Notes: generated by a model from the letters alone, not told the origin. A DNA stretch of 64,000 nucleotides from Pogona vitticeps (GCF_051106095.1 NC_135787.1:170833001-170897000); one strand, 5' to 3'; shown: positions 34,801 through 50,100, counted from the first letter of the stretch. Program-made: numbers and translations.

Positions 34801-37800
34801 AATTTCCATTTGTCAGGAAGCCACTAATTCTTTTCTTTCACCAGACTCGGTCATTACTGAGTGTATTTGAAGAAGATGCAGGAACGCTTACAGACTACAC
34901 GAATCAGCTGTTGCAAGCAATGCAGCGCGTCTATGGGGCTCAGGTATATATATATTTGTCTATGTACACTTAGGTTTTCCCCTTAATATAACTAATCATT
35001 TTTATTCGGTTTCCGTAACTCTTAATCCTGAAAACAAACAAGCAGAAACCCTTCCTCTCTATAAACAACAAGAACAAAACCCTAATGCTAACTACAGTTA
35101 CGCTCCTCCACTATGATTGTTTATCTTTACTTTGGTTCAAGTTAGCATAAGAAGAAAGCATCCTCTCCATAAGACAAATATTCTGGGCATATTAGAGAGC
35201 TCAAATTTTGATTTACCACAAGGAGATACCTCTGTATCTTTTGCCTCGTATGCATCTTCTTGGTGGCAAGGCAGAGTTAAACAGCAAAAACATTAACCAT
35301 TGTTTTCTGTTTCATGTGAAATATGATTATTAAGATTATAATAAAAAGTTTGGAGCAAGCCAGCATCTTAAACCACACTTCAAAGTTGATTTAATATCTA
35401 GATTTTTTCCAAAGCTGGTAATCATCTTCTTGGCTGGAAGGGGAACCTGCAATTAGTTTACAAGGTTTTAAATTTAATTGTGGTTTGTGTGAAGGGAGGA
35501 GCAAAGGGACTGAAAGCGGGACACCCTTTTCTTCAGCATGGCTTGGTTCAGTCAGTAAAGGTGCAAGCGCTTGAACTAGACCACCATTTTGCCATGTCTT
35601 GTTCTTAATTATTTATTATTTATTTATTACAAGTATTTGTAAGTACATTTCTGCTCATCAGGGTTGCCAAAGTAATGTACAATAAAGCCACAATATAAAA
35701 ACAGAACTGTAATATATACCTGGCTTCTCTTTGGAGGAAGTTCCACAGTCAGAGTGCTGCATCTACAGCACTCTTAGAAGGCATCAGCCTTCTAAGGACA
35801 GGAAGACACAACGGAGCATCAAGATCTCAAATTGTGGGTGTGTTTATACATCAAGAGGTGGGCTTTCAGATATCTTAAACCCAAGATGTTGTGAAAAATC
35901 TCAGATTCTATTATTTTTCTTTCTTTTCAAGTATTGGAGGTACATTTTGATGGATTTGTAGTTGAATCTCCATTTATATGTTATATGGGCACTGGAATTT
36001 CCAAATCTTAGTGGAATACCTAGTAAAGCTCCATGTGTTGTGGTCCAGGTGCAACAGTCTTAATCCATTATGAGTGTGGTTTCTGTGCACTTTCTTATTT
36101 CACAGGCCGTGATAAGAAACTTCCCATGATCTGTTAAGCCACTAATTTGTTTTATACTTATTCTTCATGAAATGTCAGTATCATTTGAGTGTTTCAATAT
36201 TCGTTTGTAGTCACAGATTAAACCTGTTTCCCACTTAGGATGGCATAGGAAACTCTGGTTTGAAAAACCCTGCAAGCTTTCTGTTTCAGGGGAGGGTGTG
36301 TGGACAAAACTCATGATCCAAGATTGTAGCATCATGTGCTTCTGGCCTCATTGTGTAAATACTGGCTATGCCTCTTAAGAGTCAGAGTATATATCATGAG
36401 GAAGATCTGGGAATAGGATTGCCCATCGTTGTTTTTTCCATATGTCTGTTAGCAACTAGAATTGGGTGTGTTTGCAGTTGCATCACTAAGTGGAGCGATA
36501 ATATTTGCATATCCTGTATTACTATGCAAATTGCAGCTTTGCGAGGGTCAGAATTTTTCAGTAAGCAAGTGACTTGCAGTGAAAGAAACCCCACCACCAC
36601 CAGGGATGTGGTCTTAATTTAAGTCTCAGCTTCACAACTTGCAGCACAGATACCATTAATGGTTGGAAAACAAAAGAGCCAGCTAGCCTGTTCGCATCAC
36701 ATCTAGGCTGCTCCTTAAAGTTCTTGTCTTCTTCAGTGGAAGAATGTCCTCATTGTAGTTTTATCGGCAAGTCAGTGGGTACTTATATGTGTATTAGTGG
36801 TTTGATTTTCCACTTTGGTCCTCCAGTTGATTTGCACTTCATCTCCCATAACCTTTACCATTGGCCATGTTGTTTAGGCTTTCCAGGAAATGAAGTCCAA
36901 AACAGATGGAGGACAAAGGCTGAAAACCACTGATCTAACTATAATAGAATGATCTCAAGTTTCCATAAAGAGAGGCACACCGGAGGGTTGGAATGCCTTT
37001 GGTGTTCCAGGGGTTTTGGACTATACTCTTAGAAGCCCAGGGGTAAGGGATTATGGGAATTCTAGTCCCGAGTGTCTGGAGGTTCCTCATTACATTGCTG
37101 CAGCAATAGTAACATAACCAGGAGTCCCCTTCAAATAAGCATAACCTCCCTCCCTTTCCTAGGATTATGTATGTAGAGGCATTAGCACGCTCTGTCTCAA
37201 CTTCAGCAAGGGTTTTAGATTGGGAGGTGTAACACATAGCTAAGTGTTACATCAGCTCTCTTAATGCCAGATGGAGTGTCTGGAGCTCAGCAGTTCATGG
37301 GGCACACCTTCCTGCCATTCTTCCTTGTTCACACTCATCTTCCAGAAGCTACAGGTGTGGCACAGTCATCAGAAGAATGGTCTGTTTACATCCTAAAAAT
37401 GATGCATGAGGTTTAATAGTGTTTTCTTAACTTTAGTGGTTGTTTGGATAAAGTGGGCCAGGTGAACTAATAAAGTGCAGGATCACGCCATCTATGAGCT
37501 CTGCTAATTTTCAGAATTGCAGCAGGTAAGATTATTATGTTTGCCTTTCTAGCCGACTCTGTGTTAGAGTACAAAAAGAGGTGTGCTGAAACAGCCATCA
37601 GTTAAATATCAACAGGAGTGAAATGGCAATGATGGCTGCAGAAGTACAGATAGTTGCATAAAAAGGTGTGTGTTATTTCAAGACCAACCGCCTTGGCTTC
37701 CCGCACGTAGCAGCCTCTTTGATCTTTTGAACATGGAAGTGATTAAAACAAAGCGGTGATCAGAGGTGTTGGCAGTGACCTCATAATGAAGGGCAGCTAT

Positions 37801-40800
37801 TCATAAGTCAGCCTTTAGGCAGCCACAGCTTGCTTTGAAAAATAAACAGTGATCTACATGTTGTACTTGAAACATGTTTAGTGGCAGAAAATATATTCGC
37901 TAAATTCTTGGTTCTTACTGAGTTTTGCTAAAGGCCTGGAAGATTCCTTGCTTCAAGCCTGAGCTGAGACAAGGACCTCACTTCTCCTAGTCTTTGTAAT
38001 TTGTGTGAAATGCCTCTGGTGTCCTTTTTCTTTGAGAAACGAAGCACAGATATGTACAGAAGAATGGCAGATTGTTAAGAAAGAGGCAAACAACCCATCG
38101 TGCGCTTCAGATTCTTATATAAAACTGCAGCCAGCCTAATTTGGGACAGTTTGCACAAAACGTAGCAATATTTTTGTACAAAAAATCTTTGCCAGTGTGA
38201 GAACTCTGTCAACATGGAGTTTCAGCAACTTCCTCACTGAAGATAAGCGGGGACTTGTATCCCCAAAAACACTGTCTCTAAATCGAGTTAAGATTGAAAT
38301 ATGTAACATTATATTTCGGTTGTCTTTGTAAAAAAAATATTTGGAGATATTGTTCTCAATCTAAAGAAAGAAGGACTGAATTGTATTGGCTTACATGATT
38401 GTATATGTCTAAGGACATCTCAGTAATTGAACTGCAGAGGAAAAGGAGGCCTTTTTAATGTGGAATATGGCACCACTTTGTTTTAAACAGCCCATGTAAT
38501 TCTTAATTGGAGGCATCGTATTTTGCTCTGCAACTTAAGCGCGGAGCTTTTGCAAACCAAAGACTATCAGTGATGTCAAAATACTGCGGTTTTACAGTAA
38601 TTTGCGTCTGTAGGTCACAGTATAACCAAATCACAGCAATCAAGTCACAATGGCTGATTGTGGTAGAACTCTCTCTCCTCCTTTGGCATAGTCATGAGGA
38701 TGAGATTAGAAGCAGTGTTTGTAGGCAGAGTGTGGGAAGTTTTCTTTTGGAAACTACAACTCCCATAATTGCCCAGGTTAGCATGACAAAGTAGGTGGGA
38801 AAGGAGAGAAAATAGTTATTTTATAGTGGAATTCTTTTGCCCTCCTTTTTTTCTGCAGTCTTTTCCAACATCTATAGTGCAAATAGCAGCTAACAGCTAA
38901 TAATAATATATGCTATAATCACCGTTTTAGAATTTCATGTATTTGAGGGGCTGGGAGGAAAGATAGCAATGTTGTCTTAAACTGGATTAAATGTATCCTT
39001 GTGTTCTTGCCTTAAGGTGCAGAAATGTAGTAATTTATGTATTTATTCTACATTATATTTTGAGGGAGAGAGTGAGAGAGATCCCGGGGGGGGGGGGCAA
39101 AGGCACTCTGTGGTCAACATCCAGTTAGTTGCACCCGCTGGCATAACACAATTGATGTAGCTCTGGATGGTGAATTGGTGCAAGTTAAAATGTAGTGTAG
39201 CTTTTACAGTTTGCCAACTCAATGTCAATTGAGTTATGCTGGCATAAACACTCTGTGAGATTTTGAGCTGTGTGTAGAATGTGCAGTCTGTTGGGATATA
39301 TTGTGTTCTTGGAAATGATGAGGATGATGTTATAATCAGCTGAAGATCTCTGAAATAACACCATAAGAGCTGCAAAAACAGGGATATTAGGAATGACATA
39401 CATATTACACTGATATTTAACTGATACTTAGGGTTTTTCTTTGTTAAAACTTGTAGCTATTATAGAACACCAGTTACTGTGTTTTGTATTTTTAACAACC
39501 ACAGTAGCAGCATGCATGCATGCATGCATTCTATCAGTTCTGACTTTTGGCAACTGTTTTCTAGGTTTTTTTTAGATAGAGAATGCTGAGTGGTTTACCC
39601 TTCCGTTCTTCTGGTGGCGCCCTGGAGCTGTGCAGGTTGCTCAAGGCCACACAGATTGTCTTTTCTAAGATGCACAGTGGGGGAACTGAACTTCCAGCCT
39701 CTGGCTCTGCAGTCAGATGCCTAACTCACTGAGCTATCCAGCCAATACAGTGTATTAAAAGAAACAGAAGGGATAGGAACTTTCCTCCCTTCTCTGTGGT
39801 GGTCATGAGAAATTAAAGGATTGGGCTACAATCTTTTACACCCTTACTGGAGATTAAGCCTCCATGGTTTGGTTTTTAGCAGATGCAGAGCTACTGCATA
39901 AGCCTTCCAGCGTGTGTGATCTTTCAGTAACGAAGCATCCTTTCTATTTCTAGAATGAAATGTGCCTGGCGACACAACAGTTGTCCAAACAGCTTCTTGC
40001 GTATGAAAAACAGGTATGCATCCTGAGCACATTCCAGGTTTGGTAGGTTAGATGTTAGAGACGAAAAGAGGATCTGCTCAGTTTTCTCTGAAATTTGTTT
40101 GGGCATAATTAGAGATGGGCACGAACCTCAGTTAGGAGGTTCATGCCGGTTCATATGCACAGCACCACAGGCTGCGGAACCCCCGGCCAATGATCGGGGG
40201 TTCCACTAGTGGGTCCTCTCCTCATCTTTGGCTGTTTGAGCAGTCCTTGGCAGGAGCATGGGTTTACCTGCCCTGCCTCCTTGTCTGAGTGGGCAATCAT
40301 CCAAGGAGGTGAAGCAGGGAAGCCCATGCTCCTCCCGGAGACTGATCGAATAGCCGAAGAGGAGGAGGAAAGAAGTGTGTGCTGGCTGGTAAGTGGTGGT
40401 GGGGATTCTGCCAGGGAGGGGAACGCATGGCACCACAAACTGGCACAAATCTCTGAACCAAGGTTTGTGCCCATCTCTAATTATAATTGTAGAGCTATTA
40501 CTGGGACAAACTTGCTTTGACTTCTTTTAGCAGCCTTTTCCAACCTGTCACTCTTCAGGTAGTATTCGATAGACCTGTGTTGTTTGGTGTTTTTTTTAAT
40601 TTGTTTGTGTTTTGTTTTTGGAAACTCCATCCATTCTGGCAGTTCTGCTTCCTAGACTCACCACCCAAATTGTGCTCGCCTAGAGAAACGCTGGGCTTCA
40701 TGGCCTGGGATAGGCCAAGCTCCAGCCTAGGTGCTTGTTAGGAAACCAAAGTTTCCCTGGTGCTTGCTGTCAACTCCCAGCGACCACCTGGGCAGCTTCT

Positions 40801-43800
40801 TTCCCCTGCAGCAGACCAGGCCTGACCAGCCTCACAAAGTGACGGGTAGGTAGATTGCAGGGAAAAAAAACTGGGAAGGCCCTTTACAACATCACTTTCT
40901 CACCTTGGGTGTGTATCGTCCATTAAGGTTCTCCTTTTAAACCCTCAGCGTACTTGATACCGTCAAGTGAAAGCTTTTTGTCCCCTCATGAATTTCAGCT
41001 GTTTACTGCTTTGGAGAAAGTGGGGTAGAGCAGAAGCTGCCTGTAGACTTTCTAGGGCTGAGATGAGAGAGCTTTTCCTCATCCCTCTTCACTCCATCAG
41101 ATGCCGCTGCCTGTTTTACTTTGTCCCCATAGAGTTCTATGGGAGCCACTGAAAAGCAAGCCTCTGACTCTTGTTTGCTTTGCAGAACTTTGCTCTGGGA
41201 AAAGGAGATGAAGAAGTGATTTCCACCCTTCAGTATTTTTCCAAAATTGTGGACGAGGTAATCAAAACGGCTAGCAAAAGTCTCCTTAGTTGGTACATTT
41301 GTGTTTATGTCAATGAAACTAGTCTGCTTGGGATTAGCAAAGGAGTTGGAGGAAGGAATCCTGTTTGTGCTTTCCGCAGAAATAGCTGTGTTAATCATTT
41401 TTGCAACAAAAACCAACAAAGACCAGAAGCATGCAAGCACTTGCATCTCTGGCAGGTGTCAGTTGTGCAACTAGTTGCAAAATTGGTCATGCAACAGGCA
41501 TTTTGCCAAAGTATGCAGACCACTTGTTCAATTATCGTTGTACAAAAATTTCCCCTAATAGGATTCTGTCTGAAGAGTATTGTGGTACTTTAAAGACCAA
41601 CAAGTTTTATTTGGCACAAGCTTTCATGGACTTGAACCCATTTCTTTAGATGTATTGTTTTCTGTTACAGTATGCCATAGAAAAGGGCTGTCATTCTGCA
41701 GAAAAAATGGAGAGAAGAGTGTTCTCATGTCCCAGTACTTAATTTATCAGTTCTTGCTACATTTACAAAAAGGCCTTGTAGTACCTGTGATGGCTGCCAA
41801 AAACATTATGGCATTAGCTTGTGTGGCCAAAATCTGTTTCATCCAATGTGTGCAAAAGAGTTTATGCATTTTATTCTTACTTTAAAAGATCAGCCTACTC
41901 TGTGGTATTTCTCTCTCTGCAAATGATGTATACACCTATGCATGTTGGCTGAAGATAAATGTACAGTGGTGCCTCGCTTAACGGGTGCCCCATTTAACAA
42001 CAAAATCGCATAACGATGAGGATTTTGCGATCGCTTTTGTGATGTTCCCTATGGGGGAAAAATCGCTTTGCGATGATTGGTACCCTGTTTCGCTTACCAA
42101 TCATCGGAAAGTGATGATTTTTTTAACAGCTGATCGGCAGTTCCAAAATGGCCGCCGGGTAAAAAACATGGCCGCCAGCTGTGTTTAGGGACGGATCTCG
42201 CTTACCGGGCACCCAAAATGGCTGCCGTATGGAGGATTTTCGCCTAAAGGTAAGTTTTTAGCCCATAGGAACACATTAAACAAGTTTTAATGCATTCCTA
42301 TGGGCTTTTTTATTTCGCATAGCGACAAAATCGCTTTGCAGTGATTTTTGCTGCACGGATTATTGTCGCTATGCAAGGCACCACTGTATTCTAGTCCCTG
42401 AATGTTTATGCCGTGCTGCGTTTATTTTTAAGGAGCCAAAATGCTCTATCTTTCTCTTCCTGCAATTGGCTAACATGGCTACTACTCTGGAAACTTAAAA
42501 ATAATGCCTTCAAATATTCGCCAACAAGTTAATTTGAAATTGACAATAATTAGAGCCAGCTTTTTCAAATACGTTTTTGGCTCTGAAGTGTTATGTATAC
42601 AAATATATTCAAGCCAGTTCCAGATACGTAGAGTTCTTTCTTGCTTTGCATTTTGTCCTCAGAAGGCTTTCTCAGATTTCTCTTTAAAGAGTTACAGAGT
42701 ATATCCAGCTGTGTGACAACAGTCAGGGGGTCTTCCCTTTCTCCAGCCAGCTTACATCTGCACTCCGGAGGCACAAATTATATCTTCCGCTAGTATGGTC
42801 TCAAACAATTTCAGCTCCCATTAGTCTAGCAGACAATGAGGGCTGACATCTGGGCTTCCATATCTCTTTAACTGCTGGTTTCTATAGCTTAAGCACGCTC
42901 AGTCAAGACCCCTATCAACTCTGAGTGTGATGGACATATCAACTCTAAGCGTGCACTGCTTATAGAAACTCTAGAAACATATATAAATATATTACCAGTT
43001 AACTCTCATTGTTTCACCCAGAGGATCCTGGAACCTGTGGATTAGCGAGAGTGTTTATTCTTCCATTCCCCCGCACCCTTATGGCTCCTTCATTACCTTG
43101 GTAAGAGGGAATGATTATTGAACTAAGTGAAGTCTATGCCACAGAGTTGTCCCTTGCTGAAGGACAAAAAGCTCATACTGGTTCAGGGGTATGTTTCCAG
43201 AAAAGACTTCTACCATTCTTTAAATAAATGATTTGCATGATCTTTACTGAAGCATAGAAGGGTGAGGGTTTCTGCTGTTCCTGAGGCGCTACATGATCAT
43301 ATCCAAATATTCATGTCCTGGCACCCCCCCAGCCCTCCTGTTTTGAACTAGTGCACGTTAAGGGCTAAATCTAATCCCAGCTGCAGCAGGTCCCCTTCAG
43401 TCAGTGGACGTAACGCAAGTATTAGCTTTACTAAGTTCCATTTATTTAATGGGGCCTGCTTTCGTTGAGACCAACAACTGGATTTAGCTCAAAAGAGATA
43501 CTTAAAGGAACAGTTTCTTCATCTCCTCATCATGTCTTCATTTCAAGCCACACTATAAAACCAATAATAATTCTTCATTTGGACTTTAAATGGAATCTCA
43601 TGGAATTTACATGTTTCTTCTTTGAAGAGACTGAAAACAGCTCTTTTGCTTTAGATTGTTTTAAAACTAGAACACAAGAGAAGCAGGCTAGCATGGGAAA
43701 GAAAGTGAGGTTTGCTGAGTAAATATAATCATTGAAGTTACTTTTAGCTGCTGAGCCTCTCCTTAGGTAAACTCTTTAATCATGGGGAAGGAATATGTTC

Positions 43801-44131
43801 ATGCTGAACTGAAGTGGAAGCCTCTGTTTGTCAGCCCAGTGGCTAGTTTTGAGATGAGAAATCCAGACTTGTTCACTTGAAATTTAATTTTTGATATTGT
43901 GGTTATTACTAATCTCCATCCAAAAATACCGATGTTTATTTGTCGGACGTTCCTGAACAGGTGTGGAAGATCTGGTGTTTAAACATGAACACAGTTTGAT
44001 AAAGCAGTTCAGATTGATATGCTCCTCATACAAGTATTTTATAGCAAGAATTAAAACACGGTTGTGTTATTATTAGAGACTTACTGTGACTTACTAGTAG
44101 TCTTAATTGACTAGATAAGCGGGATATAAAA

Positions 44132-44191
<60 letters not shown>

Positions 44192-47100
44192 CAGTGAAGA
44201 CCTAATACAGTCAACACAGGTGTACATACACACCGTGCGCACACACAAAATGTACAATTAAGAACAAATTAGTTTTAAAGTAAATACTGCTCAACCCAAT
44301 GCTATTATTATTGTCACTATAATACATCTAGCTCAGGACGGATGGAACTAGGTGGTTTTGGTCAGAGACCATCCCCCCATATCTAATGCAGTGATGCCCT
44401 TCACGTCAGATCCTCACGTGGAGCAAGACTGCTTTATTATTATATTTTCCACACAGAGATGGGGAACAGAGAGTGAAAGGTCTGCCAAAGCGTGACCTTT
44501 AGAGTTCTCACACTTAAGCATGAAAGCAGACTCTGACTCAAATCTAATTTCTTTTCCTTTCCATTGAACAACATGATTTCATGCCTCAAGACATGAAGAC
44601 AAAGATGAATTCCACATCTTAGTCCTGTGGGTAACTGATGTTGTGTCCTGTCTTTCAGCTTAACATTCTACACACGGAACTGGCCAAACAGCTTGCGGAC
44701 ACAATGGTTCTCCCCATTATCCAGTTTCGTGAAAAAGATCTTACAGGTAAACTGTTGATGAGGTTCTTTGTAGGTCAGAGGTTTTCCCGATATTTATCTC
44801 CTTACTACGTAATTTCCAGTAATAAAAGTGAGATCAAGGAAAGAGAAACATCTTTTTTTTCTTTCCTCCATGTCTTTCTCATTAGTGTTGCTATTGTCAC
44901 TACGTTAAACAATATTTTCACTTTGTTTCAGTTTTATTTTCACTTTATTTTGGTTGCACATGTGGAACAGAAGAACAAACTACTTCCCTGAAAATTGATG
45001 TTCAAAGTTGATGCCTTCCTTGTTTGGGCCCATTTGATCTGCTTTGTTAGGAAGATTGTGTATTTAAATTCTGAAATGTTCAATTCAGAATTCCTACCAC
45101 TGCTCTGGTATCTGTCTCAATGGAAGTGCAGTTAAAATACCTTTAAAAATAAATATTTCTTTGTGGAGTTATTACCAATCCTGCCGACCTCATATCGGTC
45201 CATTCTCTAGTAATTAAACCTTACTGTAGAATGTGGGCTGAGGAGATCAGCATAATGGTCCTATGGATTTATGCCGGCGTAAATGTAATTGAATATATTG
45301 TGACAATGAATTGTAACTAATTAATGAATAGCCACTTGCTTTTCTGGTTAAGTGCCAAGTAACATGAATTAGCAGCAATTCACTGTTCCAGTTTTACACA
45401 ATTACATTTACATAATTGGTTTCTGGCCAAAGCTTGGTTAAAAATGTATTTATAGTAATAAATACTACTAGAGTAGTGTAGGTATGTGGAAGTTTGAAAT
45501 GAAGAATACTTTGAATGTTCAGAGTTTTATTAGTTGATATCTCAGTGGATTCCCCAAAAAACTTCCTAATGGATTCTTCCTCTTAGGGTTTAAACTGTTC
45601 TGTTTCTCTCTTTTTCCCCTCTAGAAGTAAGTACGTTAAAGGATCTCTTCAGCCTTGCTAGCAACGGTATGTTTCATGTGTTGTCCTTTGACTGGAATTT
45701 GCTGATGCTATGCACACCTACCTGAAATGTCATGCTCAAAAGTGCTTTTGATGCTTGCAGAACACGATGTGTCCATGGCAAAGTATAGCAGGTTGCCCAA
45801 AAAAAAGGAGAATGAAAAGGTAAAACTCTTTCTATATAGCCTCATCTAGTCAAAGTAATTGTGTTACCCTGCAGGAAAACTGCCAAATGAACATGCTGCT
45901 GTATTTATTGCGAATATGGAGTTGGAATGGGTAAAAGATTGAGTCCTGTTTTATATGCACATATGGACATATAGCGATGATGATGTGTCTGTCACAGCAC
46001 AAGTCAGTTTCTGCAGATGATGTGCAAGTAGTTATTGGCACATAAGTCACATAAGTCATTGGCTGTAATCTTGTTGCTAGACGTTATGCCTCATAAGGCT
46101 GATGTTATTGTCTGCCACTGATCGTTTTAATTTAAAATGTTTTGGTTCCACCTCCTGTCCAGAGATTCTGAGGCTCCCATGGGGATCCCTTTCATTGTGG
46201 GGAAAGTGTTGCAGGATTTGCTGGGGGTGGAAAAGTCTAATTTCACTGCTACATGACCACTAACTAGGCTGCTCTTGAAACTATAGTCTGAAATTTTAGC
46301 CCAGTTTCCTCCTCAGAAGCTTTGAAGCTCTGCTAGAAGCCTGGTGATTTTAGTGGGACATGAAAGTCGTTTAACATGAGTGTCGCTTGACCGGTTCACT
46401 CAGTGTTGAAAAGGGCCCATCTGCTGATGCAAGGTCTGTTTTTAACAGATGTTCTCTTGTTCAGTTAAAGGCAGAAGTTGCAAAAGAGGTAGCCAGTGCT
46501 CGGAGGAAGCAGCACCTCTCTTCACTCCAGTATTACTGCGCCTTGAATGCTCTGCAGTACCGCAAGAGAATCGCCATGCTGGATCCCATGCTAGGATACA
46601 CACGGTCACAGGTATGTCCCCTAAGTACAATTTCATAGGAACATGGAAATCTATTATGTTGCACATCTAGTCTAATATCGGCAACACACTGACTGGCAGT
46701 ATATGAAAAATCCCGGTGGACATTATTTTCATTGGACTACTGAAGTGTCATAAACAGGCAGATGTTTGCATCTGCACGGTTGTTCATTAGGCTGGACACT
46801 GGAGAACGTGGTTGGCAAAGGGAGTATAAAGTCCCAGGATAACCCACATATGATATTGAATCTTCAAGATTTGGAAGCTCCAAGAATAGACCAAAATCAT
46901 GAAGAATCAGTTTATGTTTATATCGTGTTTCATCTCGGGGGGTTGTAGAACCAGTTGTTTTGCTCCCCTTCTGTAGATAAAGTAAATCTACTGGTGTCTG
47001 GCTCCTGCTTTGTTGGAAGAAGCAGCACCCTGTATCAGAAAAGCTGGAAAGGAAATGTAGCACACAAAACAAACAAACAAACAAACAAACAAACAAATTA

Positions 47101-50100
47101 ATTAATTAGACTTCTACCTGACCCATTTAGTGGAGAAGTCACTACTCTTGGGTGCTTGCAAAAAAATAACAAGAATATACAGTTAAAATACTGAACATAT
47201 AAAAACCAACTCCCCCCCAACAAAAACCTCCGGTCTAGCAAATATTCCAGTGGTTGAAGCCAAATCCAGGGCGTTGCCTGCTGAGCAGAGGGAGAGGGAG
47301 TCCCTAGTGTAGTGTAGTGCAGTGCAGCCTTTCTTGGCATTTAGGAGTAGTGGCTCTCCAGGATTTAATTTTTTCAACCCTACCTGGAGGCAATTGTGAT
47401 TGAATCTGAGATCTTCCTTTTGTAAAGCAGGGTCTGTTTTGCAGAGCAGCAGGCTCTTCCCCTGTATCATGAGAAGCAAGTGTGCCCTGTAAAGGAAACT
47501 CATTCATTGTATCACCCGAGCTTGTTTTCAACTAGTAGGACAAAAATAGCCATATTTCTTTGGCAGGTCAGACCAGTTCTGCTGCCTTTTCAGTCTCCTC
47601 GCTCCTATGAGAGACTATCGACAGTATGCGGTTCTGTATAAACAATCAGACCTGGGAACAATTTTAAAAACCGGGGAAATTTGGATCAGATACTGGCTTT
47701 AGCTGTTGACAAATCTTGATAAAAAAAATAAATAACTAGCAGCCATTACCTGACTTCCATAAAATGGAGACATCTATTTGCATATTGTTGTTTAATGTGG
47801 TTGCTATGTAGCCCTGTGATGGCCCAGTCATTATATACTCACATTATTATTTGTTTGCAGATCTGACTCCTTTTAATCTCTTTCTAAAATGTTCATTCTA
47901 CTTATTACCTCACTGCTCTCTGTGACTTGACGTACTTGGGATCCTTTCTTATATCTTTCAGATTAAATTTTTTAAGAAAGGAGCTGAGATGTTTTCCAAA
48001 AAAATGGACAACTTTTTGTCATCCGTTTCAGACATGGTTCAGAGGTAATCCATTCCAATTTACCTTTTGCTGCATAAGTGTGTGCAGGAGTGGTAAGACT
48101 GGCAACTTCCATACTGTTCCCCTCATCTCTGAGAACAGTGGCTGCTCTGTGTTTCATTCTTACCTGCTAATGGAGATAAATGGAGCCAAATAACAGCATT
48201 GATAGCAGAGGGTAACGGGGAGTAAGACGCTCAAGGTGACGGGTGCAAAAAGAGCCAGTATTGTGACATTCAGCTGCAGCTTTGTATAGACAAGATACGA
48301 ATAACTTTGGGCCTTCCAGAAGTTGTTGTCTTGCAGCTTCCATCAGTCTTGGCCAGCCTAGCTAATTGTGACAAACGATGGCAGCTGCAGTCCAACCAGT
48401 AGCTAGAAGAGGAGTGGACAAAATGTCTTGGAGGCCACATATAACCATCCCAAGCCATATTTGGGTACACTGAAAAAAAAAACATTATTTTCTATTATTC
48501 AAAGCCTCTAGGAGTGCAATAAAAGATATTGAAGGACCCCTCCAGCCCAGAATCACAAAAATGAAAGCAGCAGATGACGCCTAGCAAGATTTTGTTTCAA
48601 CAGTTCATACTTTTTTTGACTCATTTTGAGGACTGCCCTGCACCAGCCAGTCTGGGGCATGGAAAATTGACCACTAAATTCTTTGGAATTGACTACCCCA
48701 TTGTAAAGGTTCATGTCTCCCTTCCCTGGTGTACAGCCTACTCATACTGGAGGACTGGGTTCAAAACTTTTGTAAAGCAGGGTCTGTTTTGCAGAGCAGC
48801 AGGCTCTTCTTACTACTGTTCCCCTTTTTGTAATCAGAGATTTTGATTGCCTCCTTGTTACAGATGGAGTCAGTTCAGAATTGACCCCGTCCTCTCTGTT
48901 AGGGAAGATGAGACTGCTGACTAGTATCAGCGAAGCACAAACTAAAGAAGTGAGGAGAAAATAAGCCAGTCCACCCCTACTGTAAACCCTCTAGATTTGT
49001 TGGGCTGAAATTCCCTTCCTGAGGGCCAAATTCCAAAGCCATGGTAGCTGGAAATGAAGAGAATTAGAATTTTGCAGGTGTTGAGATTGCTAAAACCAAA
49101 ACCACAGCTGGCTGGATAGCTCAGTGGTTTTGGTGTCCGATTGTGGCACAGAAGTTGGGAGTTAGATTCCCCACTGTGCCTCCTGTGAGTAGAGCCAGCA
49201 TGTGTGGTCTTGGGCCAGCTGCACAGTCCCAGGGTGGCCCTAGAACAACAAGGGAATGGGAAACCACTTCTGAGAACTCTCTACCTGGAAAACCCTGAAA
49301 AGGGTCGCCATACGTCAGAATTGACTGGCACATTATTATTATTTGGCTTCATTGTGTAACTTGGCCAACAGTCTTCAAATTTTTGACCCGTCTGAAAGGT
49401 GCCAGGTCAGGGAAAGCTGACTTAGGCTGCCTGATTTTACAGACTTTGAAAGTAGCTGCTAGTCCATTTCTTTGCAGTGCAGCAGATATTTTAGAATGTA
49501 AAATAGAAATTAAATAGCCCAACTCAAAGTACATTGCAGCATAAGACACAGTGACAGCCTTTTATGAAAAGCATTCTGATTTTTACAGATATAAAATTAC
49601 CTGGTTTAAAAATACACTAAATACCAGAAAGTCCTGTGTGTGCGCACACATGCGCATTTTACCTAGAAAACCAGGTTCTTCGAAGCATGCTCTTACCTTT
49701 TTCCTGTTTTTGCAGCACCTATAGATTTATGTTAATTTTAAAAAATGTGTTTAAATAGTATTAAAGAAAGTGTTGCTACTATACTTGTGCTCCAGATTTG
49801 TAGACTTTCTCGTGCAAGTAAGCTATGATAATGAAGTGCTTTAACTTTACAATTTATTCACCTGTTTGTGTATTGCAGTGTGCAGGAAGAATTAGATGTC
49901 GAAGCTGATGGCATGCGGGTAGCTCAGCAAGATCTTCTTTCCGTGGGCGAATCGGTCTACACACCTGACTATGATGTGGCAGCACCTCACATCAACAGGA
50001 ACCTTATCCAGAAAGCTGGCTACCTGAATCTCAGAAAGTAAGGAGGAAGACCTGGAAAATGTGTCCTGCTTAACTAGGTAGATTTGGATTGGCACTTCAG

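Larger units (their letters stand above)
28609..34844 (+). other. APPL2 intron 1
   Basis: 6.2 kb. It holds the compound microsatellite at 28725, a short TA element at 32028 and a fold-back element at 32272. The rest shows no gene or RNA that I can support. Confidence 0.6.
34944..39953 (+). other. APPL2 intron 2
   Basis: 5.0 kb. An antisense LINE-tail-like repeat lies at about 35605-35960 and an antisense SINE at 39525-39757. A short GCAT run lies at 39508-39530. Nothing else is recognised. Confidence 0.55.
41258..44658 (+). other. APPL2 intron 4
   Basis: 3.4 kb. Contains a diverged repeat at about 41575-41650, a TA element at 41964, and an AAAT tail at 44090-44190. No other feature recognised. 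Confidence 0.5.

Noticed and set aside
39508-39530. GCAT repeat as a possible regulatory palindrome
   Set aside because: It is a short simple repeat at the tail of a SINE and is explained by that.
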